DNA of 21,289 bases from Vicinamibacteria bacterium. GTDB lineage: Bacteria > Acidobacteriota > Vicinamibacteria > Vicinamibacterales > 2-12-FULL-66-21. Below the pieces are notes generated by a model. The model made no database searches, was not told the DNA's origin, and saw only the letters and a list, made by a program, of their open reading frames with translations. A program made the position numbers and the translations under genes. The DNA lies in contig JAICSD010000013.1 in assembly GCA_025937075.1 (NCBI GenBank), positions 1 through 21,289 on the forward strand, written 5' to 3'. Below are positions 1-9,445 of the stretch, piece after piece; position 1 is the stretch's first letter; every line of letters starts with the position of its first letter.

Positions 1-621
1 CGCCAGCAACCCGACCGCGAGGAGCGCGAGCGTCGCGTGGGGACCGGACGCCATGGCGGTGCCGACCTGATCGAGCCTCGTCGATCCCGCAATCGCGAAC
101 GCAAAGGCAATCCCGTAGAGGAAGAAGGCGCTGGAGAACGCGCCCAGCAGGAAATATTTGAACGCGCCTTCCGATCCCGGAAGGCTCGTGCGGCGCAGCG
201 CCGTCAGAACGTACACGGACAGCGACAGCACTTCGAGCGCGAGGAAGATGACGAGGAGGTCTGTCGCCGCCGCCATCAGCATCATGCCGCTGATGCCGAA
301 CAGCGTCAGCGCATAGTACTCGCCGGCCGGCAGGTGCTCGCGCTCCACCACATCCGCCGAGAACATCATCGTCAGCACGCCGATCACGCAGAGGACGAGA
401 TTGATGAACAGCGCGAAGTTGTCGGCACGGACGACGCCGAAGCTCTGCGCATCCGTGTCCCAGAGCACGATGGATGCGGTGGCGGCGCCGAGAAGACCGA
501 TCAGGCCGAGGCCCGAGATGGGCATCCGCTCGCCCGGATGGCGGAACGATTCCGCGAGCATCGCGGCGATCGCCGAGAGCACGACGATGACGATGGGGAT
601 CGTGGCAGCGAAGCTATTCAT
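1..621 (-). CDS. nuoN: NADH-quinone oxidoreductase subunit N (partial, C-terminus beyond left edge)
   Basis: Antiporter-like membrane subunit of complex I, one of three proton-pumping subunits related to Mrp antiporters, in the cytoplasmic membrane. Only the first 207 residues are inside the window; the frame is open to base 1. The reading starts MNSFAATIPIVIVV and shows successive hydrophobic helices, including the stretch DLLVIFLALEVLSLSVYVL and then GAFKYFLLGAFSSAFFLYG, which is characteristic of the NuoN family. The ATG at 621 overlaps the end of nuoM by 8 bp, so translation is probably coupled to nuoM. It is the last gene of the operon seen here; whether more follows to the left is unknown. 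Confidence 0.93.
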   Translation of the reverse strand, partial: MNSFAATIPIVIVVLSAIAAMLAESFRHPGERMPISGLGLIGLLGAATASIVLWDTDAQSFGVVRADNFALFINLVLCVIGVLTMMFSADVVEREHLPAGEYYALTLFGISGMMLMAAATDLLVIFLALEVLSLSVYVLTALRRTSLPGSEGAFKYFLLGAFSSAFFLYGIAFAFAIAGSTRLDQVGTAMASGPHATLALLAVGLLA

Positions 622-2173
622 GATGCGCCTGTCGCTGCGCGAGCGTCTCGGCCGGGGCCGGCGCGTTCGAGGCCGCCGCGGGGACAGCGCTCGTGACGCG
701 ATCGATGGTTCGCACGACCGAGGCCTCCATCGGCTTCAGGAAAATGCCGGGAAAGATGCCCATCAGGACGGCCATCGCGATTGTGGGAACCATAATGGCC
801 CACTCGCGCGGGCTCAGATCGGGCAGCCGCCGGTTCTTGTCGTTGGTGACGTCGCCGTAGTGCACGCGCTGGAACATCCAGAGCATGTAGACGGCGGAGA
901 GAATCACGCCAATCGCGGCACACGCCGCGAAGCGCGGGTGCCAGCGCCACGCGCCCAGCAGGATGAGGAACTCGCCGATGAACCCGTTCAGGCCAGGCAG
1001 CGCGATGGACGAGAGCGTCACGACGAAAAACGCGGCGACGAGTCGCGGCATCACGCCTTTGAGGCCGCCGTACTCGGAGATGAGACGCGTGTGCCGCCGA
1101 TCCGACAGCATGCCGACGAGGATGAAGAGGCCGCCCGTGCTGACGCCGTGATTCAGCATCTGATACACGGCGCCCTGGACGCCGTTGATGTTCAGCGCGC
1201 AGAGCCCGAGCACGACGAACCCCAGATGGCTGACGCTGGAGTAGGCGACGAGCTTCTTCATGTCCGGCTGCACCATCGCGACGAGCGCGCCGTAGATGAT
1301 CCCGATCACTGCAAGGATGGCGAGGACCGGCGCGAACCAGGCCGCCGCGTGCGGGAAGAGCGGGAACGAGAAGCGCAGCAGCCCGTAGGTGCCCATCTTC
1401 AGCAGCACGCCCGCCAGAATCACCGATCCGGCCGTCGGCGCCTCGACGTGCGCGTCGGGCAGCCACGTGTGGAACGGAAACAGCGGGACCTTGATCGCGA
1501 ACGCGACGGTGAACGCCAGGAAGAACCACTGCTCCATCTGCCACGACAAGCGCAGCCCGTAGAGATCGAGCAGGTCGAAGCTGGGCTGCCCCGCTGACGC
1601 CGACCGCACGTACGCGAGCCCGATGATGGCGATCAGCATCAGGACGCTGCCGGCCATCGTGTAGAGGATGAACTTGACCGCTGCGTAGATGCGCCGCTCG
1701 TAGCCCCAGATCCCGATCAGGAAGTACATCGGGATCAGCATCGCGTCCCAGAAGACGTAGAAGAGAAAGAGGTCGAGCGATACGAACACGCCGAGCATCG
1801 CCGTCTCGAGCGCGAGCAGGAAGAACGAGAACAGCTTCACGTTCTTGTGCACCGACTGCCACGACGACAGCAGCGCGAGCGGCGTGAGGAATCCGGTGAG
1901 AACGAGGAGGAAGAGGCTGATGCCGTCCACGCCGAGGTGATACGAGATGCCGAACTGCGGCAGCCACGCGTGGCGCTCGACGAACTGGAAGTCGGCGCTG
2001 GCCGGATTGAAGCGCGCCCACAGGTACAGCGTCGCCGCGAACGTCAGGAGCGAAAACACGAGCGCGATGGCGCGGACCGTGGATTCGCGCTCGGGTCTGT
2101 CGCCGCGCCCTCCGGCAAGGAGAGCGAGGATGGCGCCGACCAGCGGGAGAAAGACAATCGTCGAAAGCATCAT
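614..2173 (-). CDS. nuoM: NADH-quinone oxidoreductase subunit M
   Basis: Proton-pumping antiporter-like subunit of complex I, integral membrane, 519 residues (the usual size is about 500). The family signature around residues 225-260 is clear: PLFPFHTWLPDAHVEAPTAG followed by SVILAGVLLKMGTYGLLRF, then KKLVAYSSVSHLGFV. About 14 hydrophobic segments can be picked out. The start is a double ATG (ATGATG at 2173/2170) with no obvious Shine-Dalgarno just upstream; the 34 bp before it hold a hairpin repeat. The C-terminal tail after the last helix is Ala/Pro-rich. Downstream it overlaps nuoN by 8 bp. Confidence 0.96.
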   Translation of the reverse strand: MMLSTIVFLPLVGAILALLAGGRGDRPERESTVRAIALVFSLLTFAATLYLWARFNPASADFQFVERHAWLPQFGISYHLGVDGISLFLLVLTGFLTPLALLSSWQSVHKNVKLFSFFLLALETAMLGVFVSLDLFLFYVFWDAMLIPMYFLIGIWGYERRIYAAVKFILYTMAGSVLMLIAIIGLAYVRSASAGQPSFDLLDLYGLRLSWQMEQWFFLAFTVAFAIKVPLFPFHTWLPDAHVEAPTAGSVILAGVLLKMGTYGLLRFSFPLFPHAAAWFAPVLAILAVIGIIYGALVAMVQPDMKKLVAYSSVSHLGFVVLGLCALNINGVQGAVYQMLNHGVSTGGLFILVGMLSDRRHTRLISEYGGLKGVMPRLVAAFFVVTLSSIALPGLNGFIGEFLILLGAWRWHPRFAACAAIGVILSAVYMLWMFQRVHYGDVTNDKNRRLPDLSPREWAIMVPTIAMAVLMGIFPGIFLKPMEASVVRTIDRVTSAVPAAASNAPAPAETLAQRQAHHE

Positions 2174-2178
2174 TCAGT

Positions 2179-2206
2179 TGTAGGGCGCATCTTCAGTGCG
2201 CCTCCC
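2179..2206 (-). repeat. Short palindromic repeat (hairpin family 2) in the nuoL-nuoM gap
   Basis: The 34 bp between the nuoL stop and the nuoM start are almost wholly one hairpin. On the plus strand it reads GGCGCA-tcttcag-TGCGCC, a 6-bp stem with a 7-nt loop. It begins GTAGGGCG and ends CGCCTCC, as do the two copies at 9359-9432, so I place it in the same family. There is no U-run, so it is not a standard intrinsic terminator. It may act on mRNA stability or be a passive REP-like element; this is inference. Confidence 0.6.
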
Positions 2207-2207
2207 G

Positions 2208-4250
<2,043 letters not shown>

Positions 4251-4258
4251 CGATTAGA

Positions 4259-4333
4259 CCGGGGGGCTTCGCCCCGCCGGACCCCCCAACGCCGTCGCTC
4301 GCGGGGGCCCCGTGCCCCGCTCCGCTCCGGCGG
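4259..4333 (-). repeat. GC-rich palindromic repeat (family 1), copy in nuoK-nuoL gap
   Basis: A ~75-bp element almost identical to the one at 11083-11162, in the same orientation. On the plus strand it opens with CCGGGGGGCTTCGCCCCGCC and contains the blocks GCCGTCGCTCGCGGGGGCC and CCGCTCCGCTCCGGCGG. Its first part folds as GGGGC-TTC-GCCCC inside a GGGGGG/CCCCCC outer pairing. It is followed by a second stem-loop at 4334-4350 (GCGCGC-ctgca-GCGCGC) and a weaker one at 4352-4369 (ATGTC/GACAT). Compared with the other copy it lacks about 5 bp in the middle. It lies in transcribed operon sequence and has no U-tract. Function unknown; REP/BIME-like is the closest description. Confidence 0.8.
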
Positions 4334-4399
4334 GCGCGCCTGCAGCGCGCTATGTCCGGTGCATGACATTAGTTGCCTCTGCGCGTCATCAAGGTAGGT

Positions 4400-4702
4400 C
4401 TACCACTTGAGCATCGTGAAGGCGTCCGGGCTGAGCGACTCGCGATGCCGGAAGAGCGAAATCACGAGTGCCAGACCGACCGCCGCTTCGGCGGCCGCGA
4501 CGGTCATCACGAAGAACGTGATGATCTGGCCGTCGACGGTCCCCAGATACCGCCCCACCGCGACGAACGTGACGTTCACCGCGTTCAGCATGATCTCGAT
4601 CGACAGGAGGATCGTGATCAGGTTCTTGCGCAGGAACACGCCCGCCGTGCCGATCGAGAACAGAATCCCCGACAGGATCAAATAGTGATTGAGTGTGACC
4701 AC
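4400..4702 (-). CDS. nuoK: NADH-quinone oxidoreductase subunit K
   Basis: Small three-helix membrane subunit of complex I (MrpC-like), 100 residues, exactly the usual length. The sequence LNHYLILSGILFSIGTAGVF, then RKNLITILLSIEIMLNAVNV and FFVMTVAAAEAAVGLALVIS, is diagnostic; the two buried Glu residues of the family (in SIEIMLN and AAAEAAVG) are present. I chose the GTG at 4702 because it overlaps the nuoJ stop (taGTG) and gives the standard N-terminus MVTLNHYL. Upstream in-frame extension would run back through nuoJ and look non-membrane. It is followed by the longest gap in the operon. Confidence 0.95.
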   Translation of the reverse strand: MVTLNHYLILSGILFSIGTAGVFLRKNLITILLSIEIMLNAVNVTFVAVGRYLGTVDGQIITFFVMTVAAAEAAVGLALVISLFRHRESLSPDAFTMLKW

Positions 4703-5211
4703 TACGGCTCCTTCCGCGCGATCACGACCGCGCCCACCATCGAGACCAGGATGAGGATCGATGTCACCTCGAATGCGAACGCATGCGTCGTGAACAGCGA
4801 GCTCCCAATCCGCGCGACCGAGCTGATCGACGCGGTCGTCTGCTGATCGGAGCCGAAGGCGGTCACGCCGAGGCGCATCAACGCCCACACCAGCTCGACG
4901 ACGAGCGCGAGCGAGAGCGCGCTGCCGAGGACGATCGAGCGCATAGGCACGCGAGGACCCGGCAACTCCTCCTCGCCCTGCGCGTTCAGGAGCATGACGA
5001 CGAACAGGAAGAGCACCATGATCGCGCCGGCGTAGATGATGATCTGCGTCACCGCCGTGAACGGCGCGTCGAGCAGGACGTAGAGGCCGGCCAGCGCCCC
5101 GAACGAGACGATGAGCAGCATGACGCTGTGCATCGGACTGCGGAGTCCGACCACGAGCAGCGACGCGATCACCGCGATCGCTGCGAAGATGTAAAAGGCG
5201 ATCAGCTCCAT
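4702..5211 (-). CDS. nuoJ: NADH-quinone oxidoreductase subunit J
   Basis: Membrane subunit of complex I, 169 residues, five predicted helices. Recognised from MELIAFYIFAAIAVIASLLV, the HSVMLLIVSFGALAGLYVLL segment and the conserved TQIIIYAGAIMVLFLFVVML helix, where NuoJ has a pi-bulge. The start at ATG 5211 is one base after the nuoH stop (tgagATG); an in-frame ATG at 5247 would add 12 residues inside nuoH and is less likely. The stop TAG overlaps the GTG of nuoK. nuoI, which commonly precedes nuoJ, is not here. Confidence 0.95.
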   Translation of the reverse strand: MELIAFYIFAAIAVIASLLVVGLRSPMHSVMLLIVSFGALAGLYVLLDAPFTAVTQIIIYAGAIMVLFLFVVMLLNAQGEEELPGPRVPMRSIVLGSALSLALVVELVWALMRLGVTAFGSDQQTTASISSVARIGSSLFTTHAFAFEVTSILILVSMVGAVVIARKEP

Positions 5212-5212
5212 C

Positions 5213-6247
5213 TCACCCCAGCCACACGACCAGCGCCGCTGTTGCAATCAGGTTCAGCACGGCCGCGGGCAGCAGCCACTTCCATCCGAACTCCATCAAC
5301 TGGTCGTACCGGTATCGCGGCAGCGTCCACCGCATCCAGACATAGAAGAACAGGAGCAGGAGCACCTTCACGAGGAACCAGATCCATCCGAGCCACTCGG
5401 GAAGGAACGGTCCCAGCCAGCCGCCGAGGAACAGGCTCGTCGCGACGGCGGAGACCGTGACCATGTTGATGTACTCCGCGAGGAAGAACATCGCGAAGCT
5501 CATGCTGCTGTACTCGGTGTGATAGCCGGCAACCAGTTCCTGCTCCGCTTCCGGAAAATCGAACGGCGCGCGGTTCGTCTCGGCGACGCCGGCCGTCATG
5601 TAGATGAGGAACCCGAGCGGCTGCAGGAATACGTACCACCGCGGGATGATGTGCCACCAGTAGCCGGTCTGGTTCAGCACGATTTCGCGGAGCGAGAGTG
5701 AACCCGCGAGCAGGATCACCGACGCGAGCGCCAGGCCGTACGACAGCTCGTAGCTGATCATCTGCGCCGCGGACCTGAGGCCGCCGAGCAGCGAATACTT
5801 GCTGTTCGAGCTCCACCCCGCGAGGACGATGCCGTAGACGCCCATCGACGCGATCGCGAAGATCACGAGCACGGCGACGTTCACGTCCGTCACTTCGAGG
5901 CGAAGCGGCTCGCTGAGGAGTCCGAACAGCGTCGTCTCCCCCCCGAAGGGGACGACCGAGAAGGCCGCGAAGGCGGCGGCCGCGGAGATGATCGGCGCGA
6001 TGGTGAAGAGCAGCGTGTCGGCAGCCAGCGGGCGCAGCTCTTCCTTGAACAGCAGCTTGATGACGTCCGCGAACGGCTGGAGCGACCCCTCGAACCCCAC
6101 GCGGTTCGGGCCTTCGCGATGCTGGATGTACGCGCAGACCTTCCGCTCCATCCACACCATGAAGGCCGCGGACAGCACGAGGCAGTTGAAGACGATGAAG
6201 ATCAGCACGAGCTGAGCGACGATCGTCGGGTTGATGAACGAAAGCAT
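5213..6247 (-). CDS. nuoH: NADH-quinone oxidoreductase subunit H
   Basis: Membrane subunit that forms much of the quinone channel and contacts the peripheral arm, 344 residues (family about 325-350). Hallmarks are VWMERKVCAYIQHREGPNRV near residues 31-50, FADVIKLLFKEE, and AETNRAPFDFPEAEQELVAG followed by YHTEYSSMSFAMFFLAEYIN, the charged loop conserved from bacteria to mitochondrial ND1. ATG 6247 lies one base after the nuoF stop (tgagATG), the same junction architecture as nuoH-nuoJ. nuoG normally lies between nuoF and nuoH and is absent. Confidence 0.96.
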   Translation of the reverse strand: MLSFINPTIVAQLVLIFIVFNCLVLSAAFMVWMERKVCAYIQHREGPNRVGFEGSLQPFADVIKLLFKEELRPLAADTLLFTIAPIISAAAAFAAFSVVPFGGETTLFGLLSEPLRLEVTDVNVAVLVIFAIASMGVYGIVLAGWSSNSKYSLLGGLRSAAQMISYELSYGLALASVILLAGSLSLREIVLNQTGYWWHIIPRWYVFLQPLGFLIYMTAGVAETNRAPFDFPEAEQELVAGYHTEYSSMSFAMFFLAEYINMVTVSAVATSLFLGGWLGPFLPEWLGWIWFLVKVLLLLFFYVWMRWTLPRYRYDQLMEFGWKWLLPAAVLNLIATAALVVWLG

Positions 6248-6248
6248 C

Positions 6249-7547
6249 TCAGTGCGCCGCCGCGACCACGTTTCGCGCGCGCCACTCAGCGGGCACCGTA
6301 CAGCGCCCTTCGCGGATGTGCGCCTCGTACTCGGCCCTGAAGTGCTTCAGCGTCGTCAGCACGGGCGTTGCCGCCGCGTCGCCGAACGCGCAGAGCGTCT
6401 TCCCGGCGATGTTGTTGGCCACGCTCGCCAGCAGATCGAGGTCGCGGATCTCGCCGTCACCGCGGTCGATCTTCGTGAGAATCTTGTGCAGCCAGTCTCC
6501 CCCTTCGCGGCACGGCGTGCACTTGCCGCACGATTCGTGCGCGTAGAAGTGCAGCAGGTTCTGCGCCGCCCACACCATGCACGTTGTCTCGTCCATGACG
6601 ATGATGCCGGCGGACCCGAGCAGCGACCCCGCTTTGGCAAGGCCGTCGAAGCTCGCAGGGACGTCGAGCTGATCGGGCAACAGAATCGGAACCGACGATC
6701 CTCCCGGGATCACGGCCTTGAGCTGATGACCCTCGCGGATGCCGCCCGCGTAGTCGAAAATGAGCTGCTTCAGCGTCGTGTTCATCGACGCTTCGTAGGT
6801 GCCCGGCTTCTTCACGTGGCCGCTGATGCAGAACAGCTTCGGCCCGCCGTTCTTCTCGGGCCCCAGGCTCGCGAACCATTCCGCGCCGCGCATCACGATC
6901 GGCGGCAGGTTGCACAGCGTCTCGACGTTGTTGACGGCCGTCGGGCAGTTGTAGAGACCCGACACGGCGGGGAACGGCGGCTTGATCCGCGGCTGCGCAC
7001 GCTTGCCCTCGAGCGATTCGATGAGCGCAGTCTCCTCGCCAGCCTCGTATGCGCCGGCGCCGCGGTGGATGACGATGTCGCAGTGCCAGCCGCTGCCCAT
7101 GATGTTCTTGCCCGCGTAGCCTTGCGCGTACGCCTTCGCGAGCTCCGCTTCCAGGATCTTCTGGACGTGGAAGAACTCGCCACGAATATAGATGTAGGCG
7201 ACCTTCGCGCCGATCGCCCAGCATCCAATCAGACAGCCTTCGAACAGCAGGTGCGGGTTGCGCTCCATGAGGACGTGATCCTTGAACGTCCCCGGTTCGC
7301 TCTCGTCCGCGTTGCACGCGATGTACTTCGGCTTGGGCGTGTCTTTCTGGACGAACTGCCACTTCATCCCGGTGGGGAAACCCGCGCCGCCGCGTCCGCG
7401 GAGCCCCGACGCCTTGACCATCTCGATCACGTCGTTGGGTTGCATGGACAGAGCCTTCTTCAGCCCCTGGTAACCCTCGTGCTTCAGGAAGAAGTCGAGG
7501 GTATGGCCGCCCGGCTCGCGAACGTACTTGGTCAGGACCGGCTCCAT
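6249..7547 (-). CDS. nuoF: NADH-quinone oxidoreductase subunit F (NADH- and FMN-binding)
   Basis: Entry point of electrons into complex I: oxidises NADH at FMN and passes electrons through [4Fe-4S] cluster N3. 432 residues from ATG 7547. Visible motifs: glycine-rich GRGGAGFPTG (51-60) of the NADH/FMN fold, CNADESEPGTFKDH (78-91), GAYEAGEETALIESLEGKR (165-183), and the N3 ligands SCGKCTPCREG with Cys340, Cys343 and Cys346, plus Cys386, the expected 40-residue spacing. The start overlaps the nuoE stop (TAATG) and has a good ribosome binding site. An in-frame start 8 codons earlier (7571) is possible. The C-terminus is a typical short tail. Confidence 0.96.
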   Translation of the reverse strand: MEPVLTKYVREPGGHTLDFFLKHEGYQGLKKALSMQPNDVIEMVKASGLRGRGGAGFPTGMKWQFVQKDTPKPKYIACNADESEPGTFKDHVLMERNPHLLFEGCLIGCWAIGAKVAYIYIRGEFFHVQKILEAELAKAYAQGYAGKNIMGSGWHCDIVIHRGAGAYEAGEETALIESLEGKRAQPRIKPPFPAVSGLYNCPTAVNNVETLCNLPPIVMRGAEWFASLGPEKNGGPKLFCISGHVKKPGTYEASMNTTLKQLIFDYAGGIREGHQLKAVIPGGSSVPILLPDQLDVPASFDGLAKAGSLLGSAGIIVMDETTCMVWAAQNLLHFYAHESCGKCTPCREGGDWLHKILTKIDRGDGEIRDLDLLASVANNIAGKTLCAFGDAAATPVLTTLKHFRAEYEAHIREGRCTVPAEWRARNVVAAAH

Positions 7548-8152
7548 TACCTCTCCACCTGCAGATGACATCCGGACAACGCGGCGACGCCGCGCGTCTT
7601 CAGATCGTCGACGAGCTTCGCGCAGCTCTCGGGCGTCGCCTTCTCGTGCCAGTGATCGTTGTTCACCATCACGATCGGCGCGCGGTCGCACGCCCCCAGG
7701 CATTCGAATTCCAGCAGCGTGAACATGCCCGAGGGATCCGTCCCGCCAAGCTCGATCCCGAGCTTCTCGCTCAGCGCTTCGACGACCCGCTCGGCGCCCG
7801 CGAGGGCGCAGGAGAGCGTCCGGCAGACCTGCAGCACGTACTGCCCGACCGGCGCCTTGAAGAACATCACGTAGTAGCTCGCGACGTCTTCCACTTCAGC
7901 GGGCGTGATCCGGAGGAACTCGGCGACGTGGCGCAGAGCGCTGGCCGTGAGATACCCCTGCTGCTCCTGAACGAGATACAGCGCGGCGAGCACGGCGGAC
8001 TTGCGCCGATCCGGCGGATACTTGCCGCAGATCTCCTCGAGCTGCGCCGCGCGCTCCGGGGTGTACGCGAATGGCGCTCCCTGCTCGAGCAGCGTGCGCT
8101 CGGATTGCTGGAAGCCCTGCGTGCCGTACGGCATCAGTGGATGGAAGCTCAT
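7547..8152 (-). CDS. nuoE: NADH-quinone oxidoreductase subunit E ([2Fe-2S] N1a)
   Basis: Thioredoxin-like [2Fe-2S] protein (cluster N1a) partnering NuoF in the NADH-oxidising module. 201 residues, slightly longer than the common ~165-185 because of an N-terminal extension of about 30 residues. The four ligands are visible as Cys110 and Cys115 (VCRTLSC) and Cys151 and Cys155 (ECLGACD). The N-terminal helical part YPPDRRKSAVLAALYLVQEQ and GYLTASALRHVAEFL is typical. The ATG at 8152 overlaps the nuoD stop by 4 bp (ATGA), supporting this start; Met7 is an alternative. Confidence 0.96.
   Translation of the reverse strand: MSFHPLMPYGTQGFQQSERTLLEQGAPFAYTPERAAQLEEICGKYPPDRRKSAVLAALYLVQEQQGYLTASALRHVAEFLRITPAEVEDVASYYVMFFKAPVGQYVLQVCRTLSCALAGAERVVEALSEKLGIELGGTDPSGMFTLLEFECLGACDRAPIVMVNNDHWHEKATPESCAKLVDDLKTRGVAALSGCHLQVER
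7555..7560 (-). promoter_or_regulatory. Ribosome binding site of nuoF
   Basis: On the minus strand AGGTGG lies 7 nt before ATG 7547, within the last codons of nuoE, and is followed by a second purine run (GAGAGG). It decides the nuoF start in favour of 7547. Confidence 0.65.
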
Positions 8153-9354
8153 CGATCGACGTCTCCCATCACGACGTCCGTCGACCCGATGACCGCGATG
8201 ACGTCGGCGATCATGCCGCCCTCGATCATCTTTGGAAGCGCCTGGCAGGCGTAGAAGCTCGGCGGCCGCAGCTTGATGCGGTACGGGCGATTCGAGCCGT
8301 CCGACACGATGTAGAAGCCGTGCTCGCCGCGCGGTCCTTCGACGGGCACGTACGCTTCCCCGGGCGGAACGGTGAAGCCCTGCGAGTAGATGAGGAAGTG
8401 CTGGATGAGCCCTTCCATCTCCGTGTAGACCTTGTCCTTCGGCGGCGGCACGATGCGGTAGTCCTGGATATCGAAGACGCCGCGCGGCGAAATGCGCGCG
8501 ATCGCCTGCTTGGCGATCCGGATGCTCTCGCGCATTTCCGCGACGCGCACGAGATACCGATCGTAGACGTCGCCGTGCGTGCCCACCGGGATGTCGAACT
8601 CGTATGTCTCGTAGCCGGAGTACGGGAACGCCTTCCGCACGTCATAGCCGACGCCGGCGGCGCGAAGGATCGGACCGACCAGACCGTACGCGATGGTCGT
8701 GTCGGTGGATACGACGCCCACGCTGCGAGTCCGCTTCAGCCAGATCTGATTCTTGGTGAGGAGGTCTTCGTACTCCGACAGCTTCCCGGGAAACCGTTCC
8801 AGGAAGGCGTTGACCGCCTCGTGGAAGCCCGGCGGCAGATCTTCGCGGAGACCGCCGATCCGGAGATAGCTCGGGAACATCCGGAAGCCGGCGATCAGCT
8901 CGTTGATGTTCATGAGCAGCTCGCGCTCGCGGAAGCAGTACATCATCACGGAGACCGCGCCGATCTCGAGCGCGTGCGTGCCGAGCCACACGAGATGGCT
9001 CGCGATGCGCTGCAGCTCCGCGATGAGCACGCGGACGTCCCGGACGCGCTGCGGAATGCGCGACTCGATTCCCATCAGCCGCTCAGCCGAGAGGATGAAC
9101 GCGAGCGAGTTCGACTGAGCCCCGAGGTAATCCATCCGCTCGACGAGCGGAATCACCTGCTGCCACTTCTTCTGCTCGGCCGTCTTCTCGATGCCGGTGT
9201 GCAGATACCCGACCGTCGTCTCGGCCGAGACGACCGTCTCACCCGAGATCTGCAGCAGGAGCCGCAGCACGCCGTGCGTGCTGGGATGCTGCGGTCCCAT
9301 GTTGACGGTCATCGTCTCGGTGCGAAGTTCGGGCACCGCGTGCGTCTGTGCCAT
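8149..9354 (-). CDS. nuoD: NADH-quinone oxidoreductase subunit D (49 kDa, quinone site)
   Basis: Core subunit related to the large subunit of [NiFe] hydrogenases; forms the quinone-binding cavity with NuoB and NuoH. 401 residues, standalone NuoD (not fused to NuoC). Signatures: MGPQHPSTHGVLRL near residues 19-32, in which His27 matches the quinone-contacting histidine by family alignment; ERMDYLGAQSN with Tyr75 as the probable partner tyrosine; GFRMFPSYLRIGGLREDLPP; and the C-terminal PVEGPRGEHGFYIVSDG block. The start ATG 9354 has a weak GAGG just upstream. It follows a 91-bp gap with two palindromic repeats, so in this operon it is separated from nuoC by gmhA. Confidence 0.97.
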   Translation of the reverse strand: MAQTHAVPELRTETMTVNMGPQHPSTHGVLRLLLQISGETVVSAETTVGYLHTGIEKTAEQKKWQQVIPLVERMDYLGAQSNSLAFILSAERLMGIESRIPQRVRDVRVLIAELQRIASHLVWLGTHALEIGAVSVMMYCFRERELLMNINELIAGFRMFPSYLRIGGLREDLPPGFHEAVNAFLERFPGKLSEYEDLLTKNQIWLKRTRSVGVVSTDTTIAYGLVGPILRAAGVGYDVRKAFPYSGYETYEFDIPVGTHGDVYDRYLVRVAEMRESIRIAKQAIARISPRGVFDIQDYRIVPPPKDKVYTEMEGLIQHFLIYSQGFTVPPGEAYVPVEGPRGEHGFYIVSDGSNRPYRIKLRPPSFYACQALPKMIEGGMIADVIAVIGSTDVVMGDVDR

Positions 9355-9358
9355 GCCT

Positions 9359-9432
9359 CAATCCGTAGGGCGGTCCTGGTCAGGCCGCCAGCGTTCCGCA
9401 ATCCGTCGGGCGGTCCTTTCAGGGCGCCTCCG
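9359..9432 (-). repeat. Tandem pair of short palindromic repeats (family 2) in the gmhA-nuoD gap
   Basis: Two copies in direct orientation, about 9359-9392 and 9399-9432, sharing CAATCCGT(A/C)GGGCGGTCCT on the plus strand and ending (A/G)GGC(C/G)GCC. Each folds on itself: GGCGG...CCGCC in the first and GGCG...CGCC extended by CCT/AGG in the second. They occupy most of the 91-bp gap. The single copy at 2179-2206 in the nuoL-nuoM gap has the same frame of GTAGGGCG...TTCAG...GCGCC. Confidence 0.75.
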
Positions 9433-9445
9433 TTTCGCGAGGATC

